The notes under the pieces: generated by a model
Databases searched by the model: none
The model's input: only the letters and a program-made list of their open reading frames with translations
Told to the model about the DNA's origin: nothing
Translations under genes and position numbers: made by a program
In this document: positions 3,716-8,991 of the stretch, piece after piece
How the letters are laid out: each line of letters starts with the position of its first letter
Numbering within the stretch: the first letter of the stretch is position 1
NCBI GenBank assembly: GCA_016218485.1
Contig: JACRDY010000035.1
Span: 1-8,991, forward strand
DNA from: Candidatus Falkowiibacteriota bacterium
GTDB lineage: Bacteria; Patescibacteriota; Patescibacteriia; JACRDY01
Reading direction: 5' to 3'
DNA length: 8,991 bases

Positions 3716-3868
3716 AAAAATCATAAACTCAAAATCCTAAATCCTAAATAAATCTTAAATTTTAAATCATAAATTCTAAAACCGTAGTTTATAGTTTAGG
3801 ATTTATGATTTTGATATTATTTGGAGCTTACCTGCCCGCCTCGGGAGGGGGATTTTGAATTTATGATT
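3716..3868. repeat. AT-rich inverted repeat with an embedded GC-rich piece
   Basis: Units such as AATCATAAA, AATCCTAAA and their complements TTTAGGATT, TTTATGATT are arranged as two opposed arms (about 3719-3775 and 3785-3868). The right arm is interrupted by GC-rich CCTGCCCGCCTCGGGAGGGG (3831-3850), which resembles the CCCGCC palindrome family. No clear T-run terminator for rmuC is seen, so this element may do that job. Confidence 0.7.
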
Positions 3869-3877
3869 TTTTATTGT

Positions 3878-3940
3878 CCCCGCGGCAGAGATCGCGGGGT
3901 AAGTGAATAATCAACTACCCCGCCGCAAGCGGACGGGGTA
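3878..3940. repeat. Double GC-rich hairpin element
   Basis: CCCCGCG / CGCGGGG (3878-3884, 3893-3899) is joined by an AT-rich 16-base linker to TACCCCG / CGGGGTA (3916-3922, 3934-3940). The latter encloses CCGC-AA-GCGG. The GGGGTA / TACCCC parts of the two hairpins are also complementary to each other. Confidence 0.8.
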
Positions 3941-3973
3941 AAAACCCTAAAAGAGAATATAGAAATGAAAGAT

Positions 3974-3996
3974 GCCACGGGCTCGAAGCCCGTGGC
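3974..3996. terminator. 10-bp perfect hairpin, possible terminator
   Basis: GCCACGGGCT and AGCCCGTGGC flank CGA. On the minus strand it lies 31 bases after the stop of the 4028-4399 ORF and is followed by the weak U-tract ATCTTTCATTTC. It could therefore end that transcript, or be another repeat. Confidence 0.5.
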
Positions 3997-4027
3997 ACTG
4001 CGTATCCTCAAAAAATGAATGCGCCAG

Positions 4028-4399
4028 CTAGCCGCTGACCGCGGCGACGAGCAACGGTTTCGGCTGCTCGGTCCGCTGCCGTCGAATGGGCGCCGCTCGC
4101 AGCGCCTCACGCTTGGCGAGCTCACGACAATCAATGCCGAGAAAGCACTCGCCGGAAGTGGCCTTGCACCACAGCCGGGCGCGGACTTTCTCAAACCCGA
4201 CAAAAGGCACGCTGCCTTTCAGCGACCAAGCATTGCCGCCGCGGCGACCACACTTCCACTGCACCCTGAAGAGAAATTCCCCAAAGGGCTCCCCAGTCCG
4301 GATCCGGACCACTTCCCACTTCCGCAACAACGGAAGTGTTTCGGCCTCCATGACCCCCTGGGGGTCCACTCTATACATATAGTACCGATGACGCGACAT
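4028..4399 (-). CDS. Hypothetical protein, palindrome-rich ORF
   Basis: A 123-residue frame beginning MSRHRYYMYRVDPQG and ending VAAVSG. The ATG at 4399 is chosen over an upstream TTG because GGGGG lies 6 bases before it and an extended -10 promoter lies about 55 bases upstream. I recognise no family. It is basic, with four cysteines, and has a plausible beta-rich core (EFLFRVQWKCGRRGG, ARLWCKATSGECFLG). The DNA holds at least five perfect inverted repeats with arms of 5 bp or more, for example 4317-4338, 4296-4309 and 4203-4219, which is odd for a normal gene. A frame on the opposite strand (4019-4519) is judged a shadow because it runs through the promoters. It may be a real orphan gene or a repeat-derived region without product. 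Confidence 0.45.
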   Translation of the reverse strand: MSRHRYYMYRVDPQGVMEAETLPLLRKWEVVRIRTGEPFGEFLFRVQWKCGRRGGNAWSLKGSVPFVGFEKVRARLWCKATSGECFLGIDCRELAKREALRAAPIRRQRTEQPKPLLVAAVSG

Positions 4400-4454
4400 G
4401 GCCAACCCCCAGTTGTACGTAAATTTATGAATCAGTACTCTTTTAACTTATGTT

Positions 4455-4463
4455 ATTATAACA
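4455..4463 (-). promoter_or_regulatory. Extended -10 promoter for the 4028-4399 ORF
   Basis: TGTTATAAT on the minus strand is a consensus extended -10. A TTGACA (4473-4468) lies only 7 bp upstream, too close to act as its -35. Confidence 0.5.
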
Positions 4464-4489
4464 ATTTTGTCAACAAATATAGCCTTTCA

Positions 4490-4516
4490 TCCCAAGATTC
4501 CTGTCCCAAGATTCCT
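4490..4516. promoter_or_regulatory. 13-bp tandem direct repeat at the rpsT promoter
   Basis: TCCCAAGATTCCT occurs at 4490-4502 and 4504-4516, one base apart. The second copy touches the -35 of rpsT. It lies between two divergent promoters, so a regulator-binding site is possible. Confidence 0.45.
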
Positions 4517-4544
4517 TGACGAACCATCCTAAAACAGCTACACT
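4516..4544 (+). promoter_or_regulatory. rpsT promoter
   Basis: TTGACG (4516-4521), a 17-bp spacer and TACACT (4539-4544). The start near 4551 gives a leader of about 140 bases. The -10 TACACT is the same as at the zinc-ribbon gene (6321-6326). Confidence 0.75.
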
Positions 4545-4654
4545 AGGCCTACTTTGAACAATCGGGCAACCGTCCGCCCGCCTTCGGCCATGAGGATCCA
4601 TCAGGCCCGAATGGGAGGCGGATAAATACCGGTCGCCCCTACCTAACCCCGTAC

Positions 4655-4675
4655 GGACAGGGCAATGCCCTGTCC
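4655..4675 (+). promoter_or_regulatory. Stable hairpin in the rpsT leader
   Basis: GGACAGGGC-AAT-GCCCTGTCC ends 18 bases before the rpsT ATG. CCCTACCTAACC is repeated directly at 4637-4648 and 4674-4685. There is no Shine-Dalgarno between hairpin and ATG. It may affect translation of S20 (which is self-regulated in E. coli) or may simply be a common intergenic hairpin repeat. Confidence 0.55.
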
Positions 4676-4693
4676 CTACCTAACCACCTAATT

Positions 4694-4960
4694 ATGCCCC
4701 AGAAACAAGCGGCCAAAAAGGCCCTGCGACAATCGGTTAAAAAAACCGGCCGCAATCTACAGGTGAAGAAAAAAGTTGAATTCTTGACTCGTCAAATTCA
4801 AAAAACCCTCGGCGGCAAGAACCTCTCGGCAATAGAAAAATTATACAAAGATCTCCAGCAAACACTGGATAAAGCCGCCAAGAATCATGTCTTCCATCCG
4901 AACAAAGCGGCGCGCACCAAATCTCGTTTGAGTAAACGAATCAAAGCGCTGAAAAAGTAA
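4694..4960 (+). CDS. rpsT: 30S ribosomal protein S20
   Basis: An 88-residue, strongly basic, all-helical protein, close to the usual S20 length. S20 binds 16S rRNA early in small-subunit assembly. Supporting features are the lysine/alanine-rich start (MPQKQAAKKALRQSVKKTGRN), the central helix LSAIEKLYKDLQQTLDKAAKNHVFHPNKAARTKSRLSKRI, and the conserved HPNKAARxKSRL motif near residues 68-79. It has its own promoter and a long structured leader. The neighbour holA is convergent; rpsT and holA (yqeN) are also neighbours in many Firmicutes, which supports both calls. No clear terminator follows; a 12-bp inverted repeat (5022-5033 / 5104-5115) lies downstream. Confidence 0.96.
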   Translation: MPQKQAAKKALRQSVKKTGRNLQVKKKVEFLTRQIQKTLGGKNLSAIEKLYKDLQQTLDKAAKNHVFHPNKAARTKSRLSKRIKALKK

Positions 4961-5012
4961 TAAGCCACAGATAGCGCAGATAAAAACAGATAAGCACAGA
5001 TTACTTAAAATA

Positions 5013-5120
5013 GTGTCTGTATTTTTCTGTGCCTCAGCGAAGCGGAGTCTCGCGTTCTTCAGTGTCCGCAGTTAAGGGACAAAAACACAGACCCGCGGCG
5101 GCGGGCACAGAAAAACACGG
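5013..5120. repeat. Palindromic repeat between rpsT and holA
   Basis: TTTTTCTGTGCC (5022-5033) and GGCACAGAAAAA (5104-5115) are perfect inverted arms. The interior carries GCGAAGCGGAGTCT, also present at 6168-6180 in the branched palindrome, so the two are probably related elements. CACAGATA / ACAGATAAGCACAGAT units lie just upstream (4965-5000). Confidence 0.75.
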
Positions 5121-5132
5121 AAAATATACCTA

Positions 5133-6092
5133 TCAACTCATGATTTTGATGAGCAGCAGATCCAGAAGCGTCCGCGCGTCAGCCCGGCTGGTCTTGATCT
5201 GCAGATCAGTGGCTACTAGCTGCTGGTAAATAGCGGTGAGCGCGTCAAGAGAAAAATGACGCACCTGCACTAACGATTTTTTGGCCACAAATGGATGCAG
5301 ACCCAGCTCACGCGCCACCGTGGCCGCATCAGCCGCTCCCTCGTCCAGCAAACTCCGCACTTGCAAGAGAATCCGAAACTGCCTGATGAGCATGGTCAGG
5401 AGGTACAGCTCATGCGCCCCAGAGTCCAGCTGATCGCTCAAGAGCTGGTAGGCACGCTGCTGATTTTTGGCGCTGATGGCGTCAACAAAATTAAAAATAT
5501 TATCATCAAACTTGCCTTTGACAAAAGCGTTGACCTCCGCCACGGTAATGGTTTTGCCGTCAGCGTAAGCCGCCAGCTTACCCACCTCCGTGGTTACTTC
5601 CCACAGATCGCTGCCTAATAATTGCAGCAGCCGCTCGAGCGCCGCTGGTTCAATCTTGGCGTTTTGTTTTTTTATTTCAGTGGTGATCCAGCGCTTGAGC
5701 TCACTGTCGGACAGGAGCGCGAACTCGGAGACGTATTTTTCTCTGTCCAGACGTTTGAACAGCGCCGTGCGCCGGTCCACCTTGCCTGATTCCCAAAAAA
5801 TCAGAATAACGTCTGCCAACAGTTTGTCGTTGTCCAGCAGCGCGATGATCTCTGACGGCAAATCTTTATTCTTGTTGTCACCCAGCAGATCGGTGATGAC
5901 CACCATGCGCTTGCGCGCCAAGAATGGCGGCGTGCTGACTGCCGAACGAAACTCGGCCGGTTTGAGATTTTTGCCTTCAAAAACAGTGAGATTGAGCGAA
6001 GACTTGTCCACGTCAGCGAGGAACTTGGCTTTCAGTTCATTGAGTTTTTGCCGGCTGCGATAGGTGTCCGGGCCGTAGAGGAAAAATATCAT
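5133..6092 (-). CDS. holA: DNA polymerase III subunit delta
   Basis: A 319-residue protein matching the clamp-loader delta subunit (usually 320-345 residues), which opens the beta clamp during replication. The N-terminus MIFFLYGPDTYRSRQKLNELKAKF is the typical delta start (hydrophobic strand then G-x-D/E-x-Y). Residues about 60-75 (ARKRMVVITDL) and about 95-105 (DVILIFWESGKVDRRTALFK) match the degenerate AAA+ core without Walker A. The C-terminal helical collar domain follows (from about 210: FNFVDAISAKNQQRAYQLL, LLTMLIRQFRILLQVRSLL, DLQIKTSRADARTLLDLLLIKI). It is transcribed toward rpsT. A -10 box nine bases before the ATG implies a leaderless or almost leaderless mRNA. Confidence 0.94.
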   Translation of the reverse strand: MIFFLYGPDTYRSRQKLNELKAKFLADVDKSSLNLTVFEGKNLKPAEFRSAVSTPPFLARKRMVVITDLLGDNKNKDLPSEIIALLDNDKLLADVILIFWESGKVDRRTALFKRLDREKYVSEFALLSDSELKRWITTEIKKQNAKIEPAALERLLQLLGSDLWEVTTEVGKLAAYADGKTITVAEVNAFVKGKFDDNIFNFVDAISAKNQQRAYQLLSDQLDSGAHELYLLTMLIRQFRILLQVRSLLDEGAADAATVARELGLHPFVAKKSLVQVRHFSLDALTAIYQQLVATDLQIKTSRADARTLLDLLLIKIMS

Positions 6093-6101
6093 CGTAGAGG
6101 T

Positions 6102-6130
6102 ATTTTACTCGGCTGCTCCTCAAATGTCTA
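6102..6130 (-). promoter_or_regulatory. holA promoter, leaderless type
   Basis: On the minus strand: TAGACA (6130-6125), a 17-bp spacer and TAAAAT (6107-6102), with the ATG nine bases later. Transcription should begin within about three bases of the start codon. Confidence 0.65.
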
Positions 6131-6147
6131 ATAACTCAATAACCGGT

Positions 6148-6263
6148 CCGTGTTCGTCCGTGCTCCGCGAAGCGGAGTCTGTGTTTCCGCGCGAGCGGAA
6201 CCGTGTCCGTTTTAATGGGACACGGAATACACGGGCTCCTGCGGAGCGCACGGATGAACACGG
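6148..6263. repeat. Branched palindrome (hairpins nested in a hairpin)
   Basis: The outer stem CCGTGTTCGTCCGTG (6148-6162) pairs with CACGGATGAACACGG (6249-6263), 15 positions with one G-T. Inside, with almost no unpaired bases, are hairpin CTCCGC-GAA-GCGGAG (6163-6177) and stem CTGTGT/ACACGG (6179-6184, 6229-6234). That stem encloses TTCCGC-GCGA-GCGGAA (6185-6200) and CCGTGTCC / GGACACGG (6201-6208, 6218-6225). Last is GCTCC-TGC-GGAGC (6235-6247). It lies in the divergent gap between holA and the zinc-ribbon gene, and an upstream in-frame ATG at 6124 would run through it. Confidence 0.85.
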
Positions 6264-6298
6264 CCATACCATAACAACCGCTTGTCTCTATATTTTAT

Positions 6299-6326
6299 TT
6301 GACACTATTACTCTATACGGTACACT
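6299..6326 (+). promoter_or_regulatory. Promoter of the zinc-ribbon gene, leaderless type
   Basis: TTGACA (6299-6304), a 16-bp spacer and TACACT (6321-6326). The ATG at 6337 is ten bases after the -10, so the leader is at most a few bases. This fixes the start at 6337 and rejects the 71-codon upstream extension. Confidence 0.75.
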
Positions 6327-6336
6327 GAAAGCACTT

Positions 6337-7986
6337 ATGCCAAACTGTCTCACCTGCAAACAATCATTCATTATTGAACCCGACGACCGGGAGTTTTATG
6401 CCAAATTAAACGTGCCCGAACCAACGCACTGTCCGGCCTGTCGTCAGCAGTCGCGCCTGGCCTGGCGATCAGAACGCAGCCTGTTTTACCGTCCCTGCGA
6501 CTTATGTAAAAAAATGCACCTGTCGGCGTATCGCGCCAACTCACCGTACAGAGTCTACTGCCTGGACTGCTGGTACTCTGATAAATGGGATCAGCTGGAA
6601 CACGGCCGCGATTTTGATTTCTCGCGTCCATTTTTTGAACAGTTTCATGACATCCGGAAACTGGCGCCGCGCCCCAGCCTCTTTGTGACCCAGGGCACCA
6701 TTGTCAACAGCGACTACTGCAACGCCGTTACTGACATCAAGAGCTGTTACCTCATCTTCAGCGCCTTCACCTGTGAAGACTGCTACTACTGCAATTTCAT
6801 TCGCGACTCATTCAACCTGATGGATTGTACTGAAGTCTACCATTCCGAGCGCTGCTTCGACTGCGTCAACTGCGATCAGTCATACAACCTAATCGCTAGC
6901 GACAACTGCAAAGGGTGCCGCGACTCGGCCTTTCTCTTTGACTGCTCCGGCTGCAGTGATTGTTTCGGCTGCGCCAACCTGCGCAACCAAAAATTCTGCC
7001 TCTGGAACAAACAATTATCTGAAGATGATTACAAAATAGAGCGGGCCAAAATTAACCTGGCCTCCCGGCGCGTCTACGCCGAAATGAAAAAGAAATATGA
7101 TGAATTGAAACAGCGCGCGGTGCACAAGTACGCGCAGGGCTTTAATAACCTTGAGTGCACGGGCGATTATCTGACGCGCTGTAAAAATGCTCGCGCGTCT
7201 TTTGACTGCTATGAGGTGGAAGACAGCAAGTACGTTACCCGGCTGACCGGCAGTCAGGACTGCTATGATGTTGATCACTTTGGTCACTCTGGCACCGAGC
7301 AGTGCTACTCCAGTGTCAGCATCGGCACGGCTTCTAAACAATTAAAATTCTGCACCCAAGTCTGGGAAAACTGCTACAACGTGGAATACTCGGATATGTG
7401 CCAAAAAGCCTGCAGCGATTGCTTCGGCTGTGTCAGTCTGTCGCACAAGAAACATTGCATTCTCAACCAACAATACACGCCCGAAAAATATGCCGCGCTC
7501 AAAGACAAAATCATTGCACATATGCGCGCCACGGGCGAATATGGCCAGTGGTTCCCGCCGGCCATGGCCTATTGTCCCTACAACGATACCCTGGCGCAAG
7601 ACTACTACCCGCTGACTAAAGCAACAGCGGAAGCCAAAGGCTTTATCTGGGCGGACGATGAACAGCAGCCGCAACCGGCCAGCTGCGCGCTGCCGGACAC
7701 ACTGACTGCCGAGCACGATCTGACCAAAGAAACTTTTGTCTGCGAGATGTGCGGCAAAAACTACCGTCTGGCCAAGCAAGAGCTAGAGCTCAATAGCCGC
7801 ATGAGCGTACCGCTGCCGGAAAAATGTTTCCAGTGCCGGATCCTTGACCGTTTGCACCGCAAAAATCCACGCGCGCTCTACGACCGTACCTGTTCACACT
7901 GCAGTAAACCGATCCAAAGCTCATACGCACCGAACCGGCCGGAACGGGTGTACTGTGAAGAATGTTACCAGAAGGAAATTTACTAG
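6337..7986 (+). CDS. Large cysteine-ladder zinc-ribbon protein (CPR type)
   Basis: 549 residues from MPNCLTCK. An N-terminal zinc ribbon (C4-x2-C7...C32-x2-C35) is followed by a second (C54-x2-C57...C75-x2-C78). The C-terminus repeats the same two modules: C469-x2-C472...C497-x2-C500, then C519-x2-C522...C540-x2-C543. Even the phrases YRVYCLDC and ERVYCEEC match. The middle (about 125-380) is a ladder of short cysteine/aromatic repeats. It includes twin blocks CSDCFGCANLRNQKFCLWNK (206-225) and CSDCFGCVSLSHKKHCILNQ (359-378), each followed by a Y-K/A-x2-K helix. No signal peptide or membrane segment is seen, so it is probably cytoplasmic and metal-rich. I recognise the type from CPR genomes, where it is often mis-annotated, but no function is known. 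The start is fixed by the promoter. Confidence 0.85.
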   Translation: MPNCLTCKQSFIIEPDDREFYAKLNVPEPTHCPACRQQSRLAWRSERSLFYRPCDLCKKMHLSAYRANSPYRVYCLDCWYSDKWDQLEHGRDFDFSRPFFEQFHDIRKLAPRPSLFVTQGTIVNSDYCNAVTDIKSCYLIFSAFTCEDCYYCNFIRDSFNLMDCTEVYHSERCFDCVNCDQSYNLIASDNCKGCRDSAFLFDCSGCSDCFGCANLRNQKFCLWNKQLSEDDYKIERAKINLASRRVYAEMKKKYDELKQRAVHKYAQGFNNLECTGDYLTRCKNARASFDCYEVEDSKYVTRLTGSQDCYDVDHFGHSGTEQCYSSVSIGTASKQLKFCTQVWENCYNVEYSDMCQKACSDCFGCVSLSHKKHCILNQQYTPEKYAALKDKIIAHMRATGEYGQWFPPAMAYCPYNDTLAQDYYPLTKATAEAKGFIWADDEQQPQPASCALPDTLTAEHDLTKETFVCEMCGKNYRLAKQELELNSRMSVPLPEKCFQCRILDRLHRKNPRALYDRTCSHCSKPIQSSYAPNRPERVYCEECYQKEIY

Positions 7987-8024
7987 CTCAAAGCACAGAG
8001 CACAAAGCTCTGTGCTTTGAGCTA
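7984..8024. terminator. 18-bp perfect hairpin between convergent genes
   Basis: TAGCTCAAAGCACAGAGC (7984-8001) and its exact complement (8007-8024) flank ACAAA. The first three bases are the stop codon of the zinc-ribbon gene, and the right arm ends four bases before the stop of the TrmB-like gene. There is no T-run on either side, so it is not a classical terminator. It may protect 3' ends or block read-through in both directions. Confidence 0.7.
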
Positions 8025-8028
8025 TTCA

Positions 8029-8817
8029 CTACAAAATAATTTCATTCGGATAAATATAATACGGCAAATCCTGCTGGTATTTTTTTGCGCCCTCCCACAT
8101 CAGCTCAAAGGCCGCGCGCTGCATCTGCACAATTTTGGCGCTCTCAATAATAACCGAGAAAAAATTGTCTTCATACGACAAGAGGCCGAGCGTATTGCCA
8201 TAAATCTGCATGTCGGTCGGGAAACTGGAGTAGGCGGGGACCAGGCGAATACTGCGCATTTCCCGCGCCGCAGACTTAACGAGATCTCTTGCTTCCGGTG
8301 AATTGATGGCGATAACGCGCGCCAGAATATTTCTTTTGGCACGACGTTGCACATAATCGGCCGAAAACTCTTCTGGCAAATATTTCCAAATATTCTTGAC
8401 CGACATAAAAGCCAGCACTTCCGAAGTGGCGGGCTGTAATAAAGAATCTTCGTACAGAACTTTGTACGCTTCCGGTCCCTCAAAATAGCGAATCTGCGCG
8501 GTCGCGTCCGTATGGCGCTGCAGCGCTTTGAGGACCGACATATTCTGCTCCAAGTTCACCTCCACCGCTTTGGCGCGCGCCAGCAGCTTCTCCGGCTTCT
8601 CGGCCACGAAGCGCCCACTCTTGTGTTTGGTGGACTTGAAAATTAACTTATTCTGCAGCATCCGTTCCACTACCGGGTACAGCGTGGTACGGTTAAGCCC
8701 CGTCTTGGTAGCCACATCCACAATACTGGCCGCGCCCGACTCTAACATTGCCAAGTACACCTTGGCTTCTTTGGGCGACAACCCGGCGTCCTCCAGAACT
8801 TTTTCTATTTCTCGCAT
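8029..8817 (-). CDS. TrmB-family transcriptional regulator
   Basis: 262 residues. Residues 5-75 form the TrmB winged helix-turn-helix: LEDAGLSPKEAKVYLAMLESG, then VDVATKTGLNRTTLYPVVERML as the recognition region, then the wing (FKSTKHKSGRFVAEKPEKLL). A short coiled-coil linker (about 80-105) supports dimerisation. The C-terminal part (about 108-250: IRYFEGPEAYKVLYEDSL, ARVIAINSPEARDLV, DMQIYGNTLGLLSYEDNFFSVIIES) resembles the effector-binding region of TrmB-like proteins. TrmB of archaea senses sugars; the ligand here is unknown. Its leader of about 125 bases is full of hairpins, and an inverted repeat (8928-8944) sits at the predicted transcription start, so self-repression is possible. It converges with the zinc-ribbon gene. 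Confidence 0.9.
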   Translation of the reverse strand: MREIEKVLEDAGLSPKEAKVYLAMLESGAASIVDVATKTGLNRTTLYPVVERMLQNKLIFKSTKHKSGRFVAEKPEKLLARAKAVEVNLEQNMSVLKALQRHTDATAQIRYFEGPEAYKVLYEDSLLQPATSEVLAFMSVKNIWKYLPEEFSADYVQRRAKRNILARVIAINSPEARDLVKSAAREMRSIRLVPAYSSFPTDMQIYGNTLGLLSYEDNFFSVIIESAKIVQMQRAAFELMWEGAKKYQQDLPYYIYPNEIIL

Positions 8818-8826
8818 ATCTTTATA

Positions 8827-8910
8827 TATTCGTACATTCGCCCCGATTAATATCGGGGTACGGATTCGCCCGTCTCGCCAAAGGTGAAGCCAAGGCGGAT
8901 AATTCGTAGA
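8827..8910 (-). repeat. Hairpin repeat in the TrmB-like gene leader
   Basis: It contains the perfect hairpin CCCCGAT-TAAT-ATCGGGG (8841-8858). Next to it is a composite with GATTCGCCCG and CGCC...GGCG arms, ending ...GGCGGATAATTCG. It lies between promoter and ATG, so it is transcribed. It looks like the same class of GC-rich intergenic repeats as elsewhere in the window. Confidence 0.7.
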
Positions 8911-8927
8911 AACTTATGTGTATAAAC

Positions 8928-8944
8928 TGTCTAACTTTTTGACA
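8928..8944. promoter_or_regulatory. Possible operator at the TrmB-like gene start site
   Basis: TGTC-N9-GACA overlaps the expected transcription start of the minus-strand promoter at 8950-8977. TrmB-type regulators bind inverted repeats, but the arms are only 4 bp, so this is weak. Confidence 0.3.
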
Positions 8945-8949
8945 ATTTT

Positions 8950-8977
8950 ATTATATCAAAGATAATTTTTTTGTAAA
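8950..8977 (-). promoter_or_regulatory. Promoter of the TrmB-like gene
   Basis: On the minus strand: TTTACA (8977-8972), a 16-bp spacer and TATAAT (8955-8950). It is the best promoter match upstream of the ATG at 8817, which implies a leader of about 125 bases. Confidence 0.7.
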
Positions 8978-8991
8978 GTTAAATAAAAAGT

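Noticed and set aside
4019..4519. 166-codon frame on the plus strand
   Set aside because: It is proline-rich, overlaps two promoters and has no start signal; it is antisense to the more coherent minus-strand frame.
6124..6336. 71-residue N-terminal extension of the zinc-ribbon protein
   Set aside because: It is encoded by the branched palindrome and lies upstream of a good promoter; the first zinc-ribbon motif begins right at MPNC.

Overview
The window reads as a Candidate Phyla Radiation (Patescibacteria) chromosome segment. This is inferred from the gene content: a DUF5654-type small membrane protein, a giant cysteine-ladder zinc-ribbon protein of a kind common in CPR genomes, a short RmuC, a TrmB-family regulator and holA next to rpsT. 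It also fits the near absence of Shine-Dalgarno sequences, at least two probably leaderless mRNAs, and the very high density of GC-rich palindromic repeats. No species can be named.

Layout. 1-42 is the last 13 codons of an upstream gene, followed by a terminator. 97-371 is a structured, probably non-coding stretch between two terminators. 371-2448 is a tRNA and repeat block on the minus strand, bounded by two copies of an AT-rich inverted repeat (371-467 and 2341-2448). It holds intact tRNA-Val(CAC), tRNA-Ala(CGC), tRNA-Arg(CCT) and tRNA-Arg(CCG), a decayed second tRNA-Val, and the DUF5654 gene. 2635-3711 is rmuC (+). 3712-4027 is repeats. 4028-4399 is a hypothetical, palindrome-rich ORF (-). 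4694-4960 is rpsT (+), convergent with holA (5133-6092, -). A branched palindrome (6148-6263) separates holA from the divergent zinc-ribbon gene (6337-7986, +). That gene converges on the trmB-like regulator (8029-8817, -) across an 18-bp perfect hairpin.

Most unusual observation. Three of the intact tRNAs (Ala-CGC, Arg-CCT, Arg-CCG) each lie inside another tRNA sequence. The outer tRNAs are broken only at their hairpin loops (D-loop after position 20, anticodon loop, T-loop between C56 and R57) by palindromic inserts. The inner intact tRNA sits at the tip of one of these inserts. Two T-loop inserts are both exactly 57 bp, at the same site, and show compensatory base changes. Removing the inserts from the middle outer tRNA restores an almost perfect tRNA-Arg(CCT). 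Inner and outer tRNAs appear to belong to the same amino-acid family (clear for the two Arg cases, inferred for Ala). This looks like recursive insertion of palindromic elements into hairpin tips, with tRNA copies either rescuing or riding along. Whether the outer tRNAs are spliced or dead cannot be decided from sequence.

How the genes relate. Apart from the tRNA block this is ordinary housekeeping: ribosome assembly (S20), clamp loading (delta subunit), DNA maintenance (RmuC) and one transcription regulator. The genes are mostly single transcription units with their own promoters and convergent hairpins, not operons.
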